Shown piece after piece: positions 26,788 through 35,267 of a stretch of DNA of 64,000 nucleotides (within the stretch, counting starts at the first letter, position 1; each line of letters opens with the position of its first letter). Source of the DNA: Roseovarius sp. THAF9 (GTDB lineage Bacteria > Pseudomonadota > Alphaproteobacteria > Rhodobacterales > Rhodobacteraceae); contig NZ_CP045404.1 in NCBI RefSeq assembly GCF_009363715.1, positions 3,750,001-3,814,000 of the forward strand, written 5' to 3'. Below the pieces are notes generated by a model that ran no database searches, was not told the origin of the DNA, and worked only from the letters and a program-made list of their open reading frames with translations. The position numbers and the translations under genes were made by a program.

Positions 26788-28190
26788 CAGTTCATCTCCC
26801 GGATGTCGGTCAGCTTGCCGGTCACCGCCGCCGCCGCGGCCATCGCGGGGCTCATCAGGTGCGTGCGCCCGCCGCGGCCCTGCCGGCCCTCGAAGTTACG
26901 GTTCGACGTCGCGGCGCACCGTTCACCGGGCTGCAACTGGTCGGGGTTCATCGCCAGGCACATGGAGCAGCCCGCAAGCCGCCATTCAAAGCCCGCGTCG
27001 GTAAAGATCTCGGCAAGACCTTCCTCCTCGGCCTGCGCCCGTACAAGGCCCGAGCCCGGCACGACCATCGCCCGCTTCACTTTGATCTTCTTGCCTTTCA
27101 GGATTTCAGCGGCGGCCCGCAGGTCTTCGATCCGACCATTGGTGCAGGAGCCGATAAAGACCGTGTCGATCTCGATATCCTTCAGTTTCTGACCGGCTGT
27201 CAGCCCCATGTATTCCAGCGCGCGCTTCGCCGCCTCGGTCTTGCCGCCGCTGAAGCTTTCGGGCGTGGGTACCTCGGCGTCGATCGGCAGAACGTCTTCG
27301 GGGCTGGTGCCCCAAGTCACGACCGGCGCGATATCCTCGCCCTTGATGGTGATCACCTTGTCCCAATGCGCGTCATCATCGGAATACAAGGTCTTCCACC
27401 ACGCCAGCGCCGCCTCCCACTGGGCGCCTTTCGGCGCGTGAGGACGGCCCTTGATGTATTCAAAGGTCTTTTCGTCCGGCGCGATAAGGCCAGCGCGGGC
27501 GCCGCCTTCGATCGCCATGTTGCAGACGGTCATGCGGCCTTCCATGGAGAGGTCTCGAATTGCTTCCCCGCAATATTCGATCACGTAGCCTGTGCCACCC
27601 GCCGTTCCGGTCAGGCCGATCACCGACAGCGTAATGTCCTTTGCGGTCACACCTGCCGGCAACTTGCCCGTGATCTCGACCTTCATGTTCTTCGACTTCG
27701 TCTGGATCAGGGTCTGGGTCGCCAGCACGTGCTCGACCTCCGATGTTCCGATCCCGTGGGCCAGCGCACCGAACGCGCCATGTGTCGCCGTGTGGCTGTC
27801 GCCGCACACCACGGTCATGCCCGGCAAGGTCCAGCCCTGTTCCGGGCCGACGATATGAACGATTCCCTGCCGCACATCGCTGACCGGGTAATAATGAATG
27901 CCGAAATCCTTGGCGTTCTGGTCGAGCGCGGCCACCTGGATGCGGCTGTCCTCCGGCATGGCCTCGGGATTGTCGCGGCCCTCGGTGGTCGGCACGTTGT
28001 GGTCCGGCACTGCGATTGTTTTGTCCGGCGCACGTACCTTGCGGTTCGCCATGCGCAGCCCTTCAAACGCCTGCGGACTGGTCACCTCGTGTACCAGGTG
28101 CCGGTCGATATAAAGCAGGCTGGTGCCATCCTCGGCCTCATGTGCCAAGTGGGCATCCCAGATCTTGTCATAGAGTGTCTTGGGGGACAT
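26787..28190 (-). CDS. leuC: 3-isopropylmalate dehydratase large subunit
   Basis: This 467-residue aconitase-family subunit carries the [4Fe-4S] cluster. The three ligands are C349 ([14 protein letters not shown]), C408 and C411 ([12 protein letters not shown]). The early substrate motifs [13 protein letters not shown] and [15 protein letters not shown] are intact. Leucine biosynthesis therefore has leuB, leuC and leuD within 7 kb, but leuA is not in the window. An upstream spacer of about 320 bases probably contains the promoter. Confidence 0.97.
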   Translation of the reverse strand: MSPKTLYDKIWDAHLAHEAEDGTSLLYIDRHLVHEVTSPQAFEGLRMANRKVRAPDKTIAVPDHNVPTTEGRDNPEAMPEDSRIQVAALDQNAKDFGIHYYPVSDVRQGIVHIVGPEQGWTLPGMTVVCGDSHTATHGAFGALAHGIGTSEVEHVLATQTLIQTKSKNMKVEITGKLPAGVTAKDITLSVIGLTGTAGGTGYVIEYCGEAIRDLSMEGRMTVCNMAIEGGARAGLIAPDEKTFEYIKGRPHAPKGAQWEAALAWWKTLYSDDDAHWDKVITIKGEDIAPVVTWGTSPEDVLPIDAEVPTPESFSGGKTEAAKRALEYMGLTAGQKLKDIEIDTVFIGSCTNGRIEDLRAAAEILKGKKIKVKRAMVVPGSGLVRAQAEEEGLAEIFTDAGFEWRLAGCSMCLAMNPDQLQPGERCAATSNRNFEGRQGRGGRTHLMSPAMAAAAAVTGKLTDIREMN

Positions 28191-28511
28191 TGGTCCTCTC
28201 CCGTCGTGTCAGTGAAATCTCAAAATGGCAGGTATCGGCACCGCCTTATAGGCGCGCCAGAACCGTGCAGGCCGCACCGAAAAAACGCCAGGGCAGGCGT
28301 GCACGATCGTCCATGTCGAAAACCCGTATCATGAATGTCAGATACAACCCTGCTCCGAGTCTATCAAGGGCACAACGAAACAGCGGACAGAAACACCCCT
28401 TCCGCTGGCGGTAAATATCCCGAGGGTTCGGTTGAAGCTGCGCTTCAACCCTGGGGGCTGGCCCCCAATTCACCAAACCTGCGCGGCGCAGCCGCTCCTT
28501 CGGATCACGCC
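28191..28511. other. Spacer between leuC and the petR-like gene, with tandem hairpins
   Basis: No reliable gene. Two adjacent perfect hairpins lie near the petR-like stop: 28430-28450 (GGTTGAAGC, loop TGC, GCTTCAACC) and 28452-28467 (TGGGGGC, loop TG, GCCCCCA). A preceding AAATATCCCGAGGG word resembles one at 57965. They may be a REP-type element doubling as a transcription end for the leftward petP/petR transcript. Confidence 0.5.
28430..28467. repeat. Tandem perfect hairpins (REP-like)
   Basis: A 9-bp stem with a 3-base loop is followed one base later by a 7-bp GC stem with a 2-base loop. There is no T run on the minus strand directly after, so a simple intrinsic terminator is less likely than a repeated palindromic element. 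The 9-bp stem/3-base loop geometry is the same as in the hairpins at 46536-46580. Confidence 0.5.
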
Positions 28512-29213
28512 TCAGTCTGGGGCAAGCATGTATCCTTCTCCACGCACCGTCTGCAGATAGCGCGGCTGTTTTGGGTCGGTCTCGATCTTGCGCCGCAACC
28601 GGGTGATCTGAACATCCACCGCGCGTTCCTGGGCCTGCCCCTTGTCGCGTCCCAGATCCTCGACCAGCTTGGTGCGGCTGACCGGCTCGCGCAGGTTCTC
28701 GGCGAAGATGCGCATCAGTTGCACCTCGGTTGCCGTCAGCCGAACCAGGTCTTCACCGCGCATCAATTCCGACCGTTCGATATCGAAACGCACCGGGCCC
28801 ATGCTCAGCACCTTCGGCGCGGTATGTTCCGGCAGAGGTTCAGGCATCCGGCGCAAGATCGCGTTGATCCGCAACAGCAATTCCTTGGGCTCGAACGGCT
28901 TGGCAAGATAGTCGTCCGCTCCGGCCTCCAGCCCTGTGATGCGCTCTTCGGTCTCACCCTTGGCGGTCAGCAAAAGGATGGGCGTCTCTATCGTCTCGCG
29001 CAGCGCCCGCGTCAGCGTCACGCCATCTTCGCCCGGCATCATCACGTCCATGACAATCAGGTCGAACTCCAGCCCCGACAACACGCGGCGCGCATGGCTT
29101 GCGTCCCGGGCGACCGAGACCAGAAAGCCATTGCGTGCAAGGAACTTGCGTAGAAGATCGCGGATGCGCTCGTCGTCATCGACGATCAGAAGGTGCGGCG
29201 CCGGATCGTTCAT
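28512..29213 (-). CDS. petR: OmpR-family response regulator, PetR-like
   Basis: This 233-residue two-domain regulator has a receiver domain with phospho-acceptor D56 (VMDVMMPGEDG), an acidic pocket (IVDDDERIR) and the conserved Lys in LAKPFEPKEL. A winged-helix DNA-binding domain ends RRKIETDPKQPRYLQTVRGEGYML. The gene overlaps the stop of a MarR-type gene (ATGA). That pairing matches petP-petR described in Rhodobacter capsulatus, where PetR is needed for cytochrome bc1-dependent growth; orthology here is inferred from order and similarity in type. No histidine kinase gene is adjacent. Confidence 0.8.
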   Translation of the reverse strand: MNDPAPHLLIVDDDERIRDLLRKFLARNGFLVSVARDASHARRVLSGLEFDLIVMDVMMPGEDGVTLTRALRETIETPILLLTAKGETEERITGLEAGADDYLAKPFEPKELLLRINAILRRMPEPLPEHTAPKVLSMGPVRFDIERSELMRGEDLVRLTATEVQLMRIFAENLREPVSRTKLVEDLGRDKGQAQERAVDVQITRLRRKIETDPKQPRYLQTVRGEGYMLAPD

Positions 29214-29707
29214 GTATCTGCCTCCCGGATCGCATGGTACTTCCGCCGCATATCCGGGTCCATCATTGCTTCCAGTACCTGCCGGAATCCCGCCACGGCC
29301 TCGGGGCCGGCCTTGCGATAGGCCGCCCGCATCCGGGCCCTTTGCGCATCCGACAACGTCTGTTCCAATCCGCGCCCCTTGTCCGTGAGGGTCAGGTGCC
29401 GTTCCCGGCGGTCCGTCTTGCCTTGCTGGCTTTCGACAAGACCATCCTCGATCAACGTCCGCAGCACCCGGTTCAAGGATTGCTTCGTGACGCCCAGTAT
29501 CCCCAAAAGGTTGTTCACGGTCGTGCCGGGACGGCGCGCGATGAAGTGCAGCGCCCGGTGATGTGCCCGGCCATAGGCCATCGTGGCAAGAATACGGTCC
29601 GGGTCCGCGGTGAACCCGCGATAGGCAAAGAACATTGCCTCGATCCCCTGGCGCAGCTGTTCATCCGTCAGAAACAGCAGGTTTTCGCCGCTATGCATCT
29701 CGGCCAT
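29210..29707 (-). CDS. petP: MarR-family transcriptional regulator, PetP-like
   Basis: This 165-residue winged-helix regulator reads NNLLGILGVTKQSLNRVLRTLIEDGLVES (recognition helix) then DRRERHLTLTDKG (wing), the standard MarR sequence. The start at 29707 has GGAGGA 6 bases upstream and gives a length close to the about 166 residues of R. capsulatus PetP; a longer frame from 29758 lacks such support. It is translationally coupled to the response-regulator gene and divergent from ilvE, sharing a 156-base promoter region. Confidence 0.78.
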   Translation of the reverse strand: MAEMHSGENLLFLTDEQLRQGIEAMFFAYRGFTADPDRILATMAYGRAHHRALHFIARRPGTTVNNLLGILGVTKQSLNRVLRTLIEDGLVESQQGKTDRRERHLTLTDKGRGLEQTLSDAQRARMRAAYRKAGPEAVAGFRQVLEAMMDPDMRRKYHAIREADT

Positions 29708-29863
29708 GATCGTCCTCCAGTCGCCTTGGGTGCCAAGATACGTCAGCCTTGTTGACATTCCAAGATCAAACTGGTAGCGAATCGCAGTTTCTGCGCAATT
29801 TTATGTCCACTTCGGACGTTTCTGGCGCAACAAATGAAAAGAGTCTGGGCTGAGGAGGCGAAA

Positions 29864-30730
29864 ATGGCAGCGTATGACGATCGCGACGGCAAGATCTGGA
29901 TGGATGGCAAACTGGTCGAATGGCGGGACGCGAACGTGCATATCCTGACCCACGGCCTGCACTACGCCAGCTCCGTATTCGAGGGTGAGCGGTGCTACAA
30001 TGGCAAGATCTTCGAGAGCCGCAAGCACTCGGAGCGTCTGCATTATTCCGCCGGGCAACTGGATTTCGAGATCCCCTACACCGTGGACGAGATCGAGGCC
30101 GCCAAGATGGAAGTGCTGCAAGCCAACGGGTTCGAGAACGCCTATGTCCGCGCGGTCGCATGGCGCGGCGCCGGCGAGGATATGGGTGTCGCATCGGCCC
30201 GCAACCCCGTCCGCCTGGCCATCGCCGCCTGGGAATGGGGCGCCTATTACGGCGACGCCAAGATGAAGGGTGCCAAGCTCGACATCTCCAAATGGAAGCG
30301 GCCCAGCCCGGAAACCATCCCCAGCCACGCCAAGGCGGCCGGTCTGTACATGATCTGCACCCTGTCAAAGCACGCCGCCGAAGCGAAAGGCTGTTCCGAC
30401 GCCATGATGTTCGACTATCGCGGCTACGTGGCCGAGGCGACGGGCGCCAACATGTTCTTCGTCAAAGATGGTGAAGTGCACACGCCCGATCCCGACTGCT
30501 TCCTTAACGGGATCACGCGCCAGACGGTCATCGGGATGCTGAAGGACCGTCAGGTCAAGGTGCACGAGCGGCACATCATGCCCGAGGAACTGGAAGGCTT
30601 CGAGCAGTGCTGGCTGACCGGCACCGCCGCCGAGGTGACGCCCGTGGGCCAGATCGGCGACTACAATTTCGAGGTCGGCGCGCTGACCCGCGACATCGCG
30701 GAAAGCTACGAGAAGCTGGTGCGGGCGTAA
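29864..30730 (+). CDS. ilvE: Branched-chain amino acid aminotransferase
   Basis: This 288-residue fold-type IV PLP enzyme interconverts Leu, Ile and Val with their 2-oxo acids. The family blocks HGLHYASSVFEGERCY near the N-terminus, the PLP lysine K157 in IPSHAKAAGLY, the stretch DYRGYVAEATGANMFFVKDG and CWLTGTAAEVTPVG are all present. The start at 29864 has GAGGAGG 5 bases upstream, which is better than the in-frame ATG at 29834. It is near leuBCD on the chromosome and divergent from the petP/petR-like pair. Confidence 0.93.
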   Translation: MAAYDDRDGKIWMDGKLVEWRDANVHILTHGLHYASSVFEGERCYNGKIFESRKHSERLHYSAGQLDFEIPYTVDEIEAAKMEVLQANGFENAYVRAVAWRGAGEDMGVASARNPVRLAIAAWEWGAYYGDAKMKGAKLDISKWKRPSPETIPSHAKAAGLYMICTLSKHAAEAKGCSDAMMFDYRGYVAEATGANMFFVKDGEVHTPDPDCFLNGITRQTVIGMLKDRQVKVHERHIMPEELEGFEQCWLTGTAAEVTPVGQIGDYNFEVGALTRDIAESYEKLVRA

Positions 30731-30760
30731 GGCCATGGCTTTCGCCTGCCGCGCCAGCAA

Positions 30761-32149
30761 ATGAGTGTACGCACCGCGATCGAGGCTGCCGGCCTGCGGG
30801 ACGGTGCGACACTGTCGTTTCACCATCATCTTCGGAACGGCGACGATCTGATGCGCGAGGTCTTGCAGATCTGCGCCGAAGAGGGCCTGCGCAACCTGCA
30901 CATCGCGCCTTCATCCCTCTTTCCCTGCCATGCGGCCCTGATCCCTTTCGTGAAAGACGGCACCGTAACCCGGATCACCACATCCTACTTGAACGGGCCT
31001 CTCGCCGAGGCGGTGCAGCGCGGTCTTCTGCCTCATCCGGTCCGTCTGCAAACCCATGGCGGGCGGGCCGAGGCCATCGCCTCGGGCCGACTGCAGATCG
31101 ACGCGGCGTTCATCGCCACACCGGCGGTGGACACCAAACGGAACCTTGGCGGCGCTGCGGGCCCGAACGCGTGCGGCCCGCTGGGATACGCCATGGTCGA
31201 TGCCGCCCATGCCCGCTTTGTCACCGCGGTCACCGATCATTACGTCTATGACCTGCCGCGTGTCTGCATCTCGACAGAGCAGGTCGATCTCGTGGTCACC
31301 GTGGACAGCATCGGAGACGCGCAGCAGGTGGCCTCTGGTACGACCGCCCGCGCGCCATCCGCCAAGGGACAGGCCATCGCCGACCTGACCGCCCGGCTCA
31401 TCGCGTGCAGCGGCCTTCTGAAAGATGGGTTCAGCTTCCAGACCGGCGCTGGCGCGACATCTCTTGCCGTCGCCCGCAGTCTGGCGCCCGTCATGGCCGA
31501 ACGCGGCGTGGTGGGCGATTTCGCGGCGGGCGGTATCACCGGACCATTAGTGCAAATGCTGCACTCCGGTCTCTTCCGCCGCCTGCTCGACGTGCAGGCC
31601 TTCGACGGAGCCGCCGTGACCTCTTATGCCAATGATACCGCACATCACGCGATGTCCGCGTGGGACTACGCGAGCCCTGCCAATCCTGACAGCGCGGCCT
31701 CCCGGCTTGACGTGATGATCCTCGGCGCGGCAGAGGTCGACATGAATTTCAATGTCAACGTGACCTGTGCCAGCGACGGGCGGATCATCGGCGGATCGGG
31801 CGGCCATGCCGACACCGCTGCTGGCGCGACGCTGGCCATCGTGACAACCCCGCTTTGCGCCGGCGGATTTCCCAAGCTGGTCGAACGCCTGACCTGTCTC
31901 ACCACGCCGGGCGACAACATCGGCGCCGTGGTCACGGAAGAAGGCATCGCCATCTCCCCCGCCGCCCCAGAGCTGGCGCGGGCCGCCAAGAGCGCCGGGT
32001 TGCCGCTGTCGTCGCTAGACGACCTGCGCCGCAAGGCCGAAGCGCAGGCCACTCAACGTGCGACGCCGAGATTCGCTGAACGCGTGATTGCTGAATGCGA
32101 AGCGCCGGACGGTACGGCGATCGACCATGTGCGCGCGCTCGTACCTTGA
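30761..32149 (+). CDS. Citrate lyase alpha-subunit-like CoA-transferase (CitF family), orphan
   Basis: This 462-residue protein resembles the alpha subunit of citrate lyase, the acetyl-ACP:citrate ACP-transferase. It shows SFHHHLRNGDDLM near the N-terminus, GAAGPNACGPLGYA, FQTGAGATSLAV, and the C-terminal MNFNVNVTCASDG with GGSGGHADTAAGA. It is somewhat shorter than CitF (about 510). None of citC, citD, citE, citX or citG is nearby, and a free-standing alpha subunit would lack its acyl-carrier partner, so it may be a stand-alone CoA-transferase. It starts 30 bases after ilvE and ends at a strong terminator. Confidence 0.8.
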   Translation: MSVRTAIEAAGLRDGATLSFHHHLRNGDDLMREVLQICAEEGLRNLHIAPSSLFPCHAALIPFVKDGTVTRITTSYLNGPLAEAVQRGLLPHPVRLQTHGGRAEAIASGRLQIDAAFIATPAVDTKRNLGGAAGPNACGPLGYAMVDAAHARFVTAVTDHYVYDLPRVCISTEQVDLVVTVDSIGDAQQVASGTTARAPSAKGQAIADLTARLIACSGLLKDGFSFQTGAGATSLAVARSLAPVMAERGVVGDFAAGGITGPLVQMLHSGLFRRLLDVQAFDGAAVTSYANDTAHHAMSAWDYASPANPDSAASRLDVMILGAAEVDMNFNVNVTCASDGRIIGGSGGHADTAAGATLAIVTTPLCAGGFPKLVERLTCLTTPGDNIGAVVTEEGIAISPAAPELARAAKSAGLPLSSLDDLRRKAEAQATQRATPRFAERVIAECEAPDGTAIDHVRALVP

Positions 32150-32156
32150 GCAAAAG

Positions 32157-32186
32157 AAAAGCCGGGCAACCTGGCCCGGCTTTCCC
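32157..32186. terminator. Bidirectional terminator between the citF-like gene and the first ABC operon
   Basis: An A-run, then GCCGGGC, a 6-base loop, GCCCGGC and a T-run: a symmetric hairpin that can serve both the rightward citF-like gene and the leftward ABC operon ending at 32204. Confidence 0.88.
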
Positions 32187-32203
32187 TAATGCTATCGACA
32201 GGT

Positions 32204-33433
32204 TCAACCCGGACTCAGCCCGCGCAGACGCTCGGACCGGCGGCGCAACAGCTCCACCGTCGTCAGCAGCAGGATCGAGATCGTCACAAGGATCGTGGCC
32301 GCCGCAAGAATGGTGGGCGAGATTTGCTCGCGCAGGCCGGTAAACATCTGCCACGGCAGCGTCTGCTGCTGCGCCGAGCCGACGAACAGCACCACGACCA
32401 CCTCGTCAAAGGAGGTGATGAAGGCAAAGAGCCCGCCAGAGATCACGCCCGGCAAGATGAGCGGCATTTGAACCCGGAAGAACGTCGTCACCGGGTTCGC
32501 CCCCATGTTGGCCGAGGCCCGCGTCAACGAGCGGTCAAATCCCACCAGCGTTGCCGTCACCGTGATGATCACGAACGGCACGCCCAGCGCGGCGTGCGCC
32601 AGGATCACCTTCACGTAACCCACGAATGCCTGGTCGAGGCCAAGGTTCGCTTCCAGCCAATTGCCCAGAGGTGCATAGAAGAAGAACATACCGGTGGCCG
32701 AGATGATCAGCGGCACGATCATCGGCGAGATCAGGATTGCCATGATCGCCTGCCGCCCCGGAACGTGGCTTTGTGACAGGCCGATGGCCGCCAGTGTACC
32801 GAGGCTGACCGAGATGAACGTGGCGAAAGGCGCGATGATCAGCGAGTTCTTCAGCGGCGTCATCCACTCGTCCGTGCCCAGGAAATCGCGGTAGTGCTTC
32901 AGCGAATAGCCCTCGGCCTGGAAGTTCAGCATTTCAGGCGTGAAGGTAAAAAAGTTCTCGGCATTGAAGCTGAGCCACATCACCGGAATGAGCGGCGCTA
33001 TGAGGAAGAAGAATACGAAGCCGCAGATGAAGAGGAACGTGTTGTGCCAAAGCACCTGCCCTGGGGTGTAGTAAATGGGCACGTTCTTGCGGTAATCGCC
33101 GGTGTCGAGCCAGTAGGCGAACCAGCTGAGCACCGCGCCGATGATGACACCGGAGATCGCCGCGCCCAAGCCACCAGCAAAAAAGCCCGCAACGGCAAAA
33201 GCTGCGATGATGCCCCACCGGGTCTGCGTGCGCTGGCCTGACATCTGATGCGCCAGTGCCGCGATGCCGGCCCCGATCACCGCGCCGACAAGCGCACCAA
33301 GCCAGGGCTGGCCATAGACGTTGCCCGCGACAAAGCCGAACATGGCGCCCAGAACCGCCGTCAGCGGCAGCGTGAATCCGGTCAGCGGCGGGCGCGGAAT
33401 GGTGACTGTGTAGCCGTCGTCTTGATCGGTCAT
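32204..33433 (-). CDS. ABC transporter permease, PotC-like, with N-terminal membrane extension
   Basis: This 409-residue protein is much longer than PotC (about 265). The C-terminal about 270 residues form a regular spermidine/putrescine-type permease with the EAA-like loop SLTRASANMGANPVTTFFRVQMPLILPG. The N-terminal about 130 residues add several short, Gly/Ala-rich hydrophobic segments (FTLPLTAVLGAMFGFVAGNVYG and similar) not found in PotC. A soluble loop between the first and second permease helices carries FFTFTPEMLNF-QAEGYSLKHYRDF, as usual. It starts 3 bases after the stop of the PotB-like gene. Confidence 0.85.
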   Translation of the reverse strand: MTDQDDGYTVTIPRPPLTGFTLPLTAVLGAMFGFVAGNVYGQPWLGALVGAVIGAGIAALAHQMSGQRTQTRWGIIAAFAVAGFFAGGLGAAISGVIIGAVLSWFAYWLDTGDYRKNVPIYYTPGQVLWHNTFLFICGFVFFFLIAPLIPVMWLSFNAENFFTFTPEMLNFQAEGYSLKHYRDFLGTDEWMTPLKNSLIIAPFATFISVSLGTLAAIGLSQSHVPGRQAIMAILISPMIVPLIISATGMFFFYAPLGNWLEANLGLDQAFVGYVKVILAHAALGVPFVIITVTATLVGFDRSLTRASANMGANPVTTFFRVQMPLILPGVISGGLFAFITSFDEVVVVLFVGSAQQQTLPWQMFTGLREQISPTILAAATILVTISILLLTTVELLRRRSERLRGLSPG

Positions 33434-33436
33434 GAC

Positions 33437-35176
33437 CTAGCCCCCCAACTTGACGTTATCGATGCCCACGATCCTGTCGTAGCACCAGTAAAGCACCAGA
33501 ACGACGACCAGCAGGATCGTCCCCAGCGCGGCCGCCAGACCCCAGTTCAGCGAGCTGGAAATGTGATAGGCGATCCGGTTCGAGATGAAGACACCGTCGG
33601 TACCGCCCACGATCTCGGGAGTGATGTAGTACCCGATCGACAGGATGAACACGAGGATCGAGCCCGCGCCGATGCCCGGCACCGATTGCGGGAAGTAGAC
33701 CCGCCAGAAGGCCGTGACGTTGGTCGCCCCGAGCGACTTGGCGGCGCGCAGATATGACGGCGGGATCGTCTTCATCACCGAGTAGAGCGGCAGTATCATG
33801 AACGGCAAAAGGATATGCGTCATGGCGATGATCGTACCCGTCGCGTTGTTCATCAGTATCAATCGGTTCGCGTCATCCACGAAGCCCAGCCAGACAAGGA
33901 TCTCGTTGATCACCCCCTGCTGCTGCAACAGCACCTTCCACGCGGAGGTCCGCACCAGAAGCGAGGTCCAGAACGGCAGCAGCACGAGGATCATCAGCAC
34001 GTTCGCAGTGCGCAGCGGCAGGTTAGCGAGGATCCACGCCACCGGATAGCCCAGCAGGATGCAGCTGCCGGTGATGACCAACGACATGTAAAGCGTGCGC
34101 ATGAACAGCTTGATGTAAATCTGCTGGTTCTCGGGCCGCGCCTCGACCCCGTCGAAGCCCAGTTGGTAGTCCGCGGCGTTCAGGAAGTAGCCCGTTGTAT
34201 AGGGCGACTTGTAAACGTTGAGTGTTTTCCATGTCTGCGGGTTGCCCCAGCCCTCGTCGATCTCGAGGAACGATTCCTTGAAGTTCTGTTCCGGCTGATC
34301 GGCCAGCATCTCTTGCGCAGCCAAAAGCTGTTCCGCGCCGAACCCGGTGTAGGACGCCACATCGGCGCCAGCCTGCAGTTCTTCGATCAGGGCGATCTTG
34401 ACCGATTCCCACGGCTCTTCCTCGGCAACCACGTCTTCTTCGGCGGTGGCCGTAAAGACCGCGAAACTGGCGTATTCGTAGGCCGTACGCGGCAGCAGTG
34501 CGGAAATCTCCGCTCCAGGCAGGAAGCCGGTTCCGCCCGTGAACGCATCGCCTGTCAGGGCTCGCAGCCGGGTCTGGGCACGGTCCAGCACGTCCTGATC
34601 GGTGTTCTCGGCATTCTCACCGCCGCGCATCAGGTCAAACCAGAACGCCTCGTTGTCCCAGATGTCCTCGGCCAGATCCTCAAGCGCGTCGATCTGGTCT
34701 TCGCCGATCTCATCCAAGTCGCGCCCAACGGAGCGGAACTGCGAGGACAGGCCGGTCTGTTCGTAGTTCAGGCGCGTGCCAAGCTTGGTATGCTCCTTTG
34801 CCTCGGAAGCGAGGAACAGGTCATAGTACAGCGCCTCGTAGACGGGCTCGTCCGGCAGGTCACTCGCGGTCGGGTCCCATTCGGAAATTGCGCTGACCGT
34901 TTGTGGCAGGGTGTTCGGGACGATCGTGTTGTCGACCGACCGCAGCAGCATCGAGACGATGGGAACGATAAAGGTGACCAGAACGAAGATAAGCAGCGGC
35001 GCGATCAGCAACAGCGCCCGCATCTTCTGGCGGCGCAAGGTGCGCGAAAGGCTTTTCTTGAGCGGTGTGCCGTCTGCGGCCAGAACCGGGCCGCCCTCGT
35101 TGCTGTCCGCAATGCGCAGCCCATCATCGGGCGTGGGCGCCGCCTTGCCGGTCGTGGCGTCAGTCACATCGCTCAT
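33437..35176 (-). CDS. ABC transporter permease, PotB-like, with large extracytoplasmic insertion
   Basis: This 579-residue protein is twice the size of PotB. Residues 52-78 form the first helix. Residues about 83-350 are hydrophilic and acidic with no obvious helix pair, and this insertion occupies the first periplasmic loop. Residues 355-570 contain the remaining helices and the ATPase-contact loop YLRAAKSLGATNVTAFWRVY (475-494). The insertion has regions such as EIGEDQIDALEDLAEDIWD and is not a second solute receptor that I can recognise. It follows the binding-protein gene by 91 bases and is the third gene of a potA-D-B-C-ordered operon. Confidence 0.85.
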   Translation of the reverse strand: MSDVTDATTGKAAPTPDDGLRIADSNEGGPVLAADGTPLKKSLSRTLRRQKMRALLLIAPLLIFVLVTFIVPIVSMLLRSVDNTIVPNTLPQTVSAISEWDPTASDLPDEPVYEALYYDLFLASEAKEHTKLGTRLNYEQTGLSSQFRSVGRDLDEIGEDQIDALEDLAEDIWDNEAFWFDLMRGGENAENTDQDVLDRAQTRLRALTGDAFTGGTGFLPGAEISALLPRTAYEYASFAVFTATAEEDVVAEEEPWESVKIALIEELQAGADVASYTGFGAEQLLAAQEMLADQPEQNFKESFLEIDEGWGNPQTWKTLNVYKSPYTTGYFLNAADYQLGFDGVEARPENQQIYIKLFMRTLYMSLVITGSCILLGYPVAWILANLPLRTANVLMILVLLPFWTSLLVRTSAWKVLLQQQGVINEILVWLGFVDDANRLILMNNATGTIIAMTHILLPFMILPLYSVMKTIPPSYLRAAKSLGATNVTAFWRVYFPQSVPGIGAGSILVFILSIGYYITPEIVGGTDGVFISNRIAYHISSSLNWGLAAALGTILLVVVLVLYWCYDRIVGIDNVKLGG

Positions 35177-35267
35177 AAAGTCCCCGTCGGCAGTTTGTTG
35201 ATTTGATTTTTCTTATCGGTGTGGAAGGGCCGCGCACGGCCCCTCCAAATATCTTCAGGCGAAACGC

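Noticed and set aside
28246-28476. Possible 76-codon small gene upstream of leuC (minus strand)
   Set aside because: It reads through the tandem hairpins, has no ribosome-binding site or recognisable motif, and is best explained as chance in a non-coding spacer.
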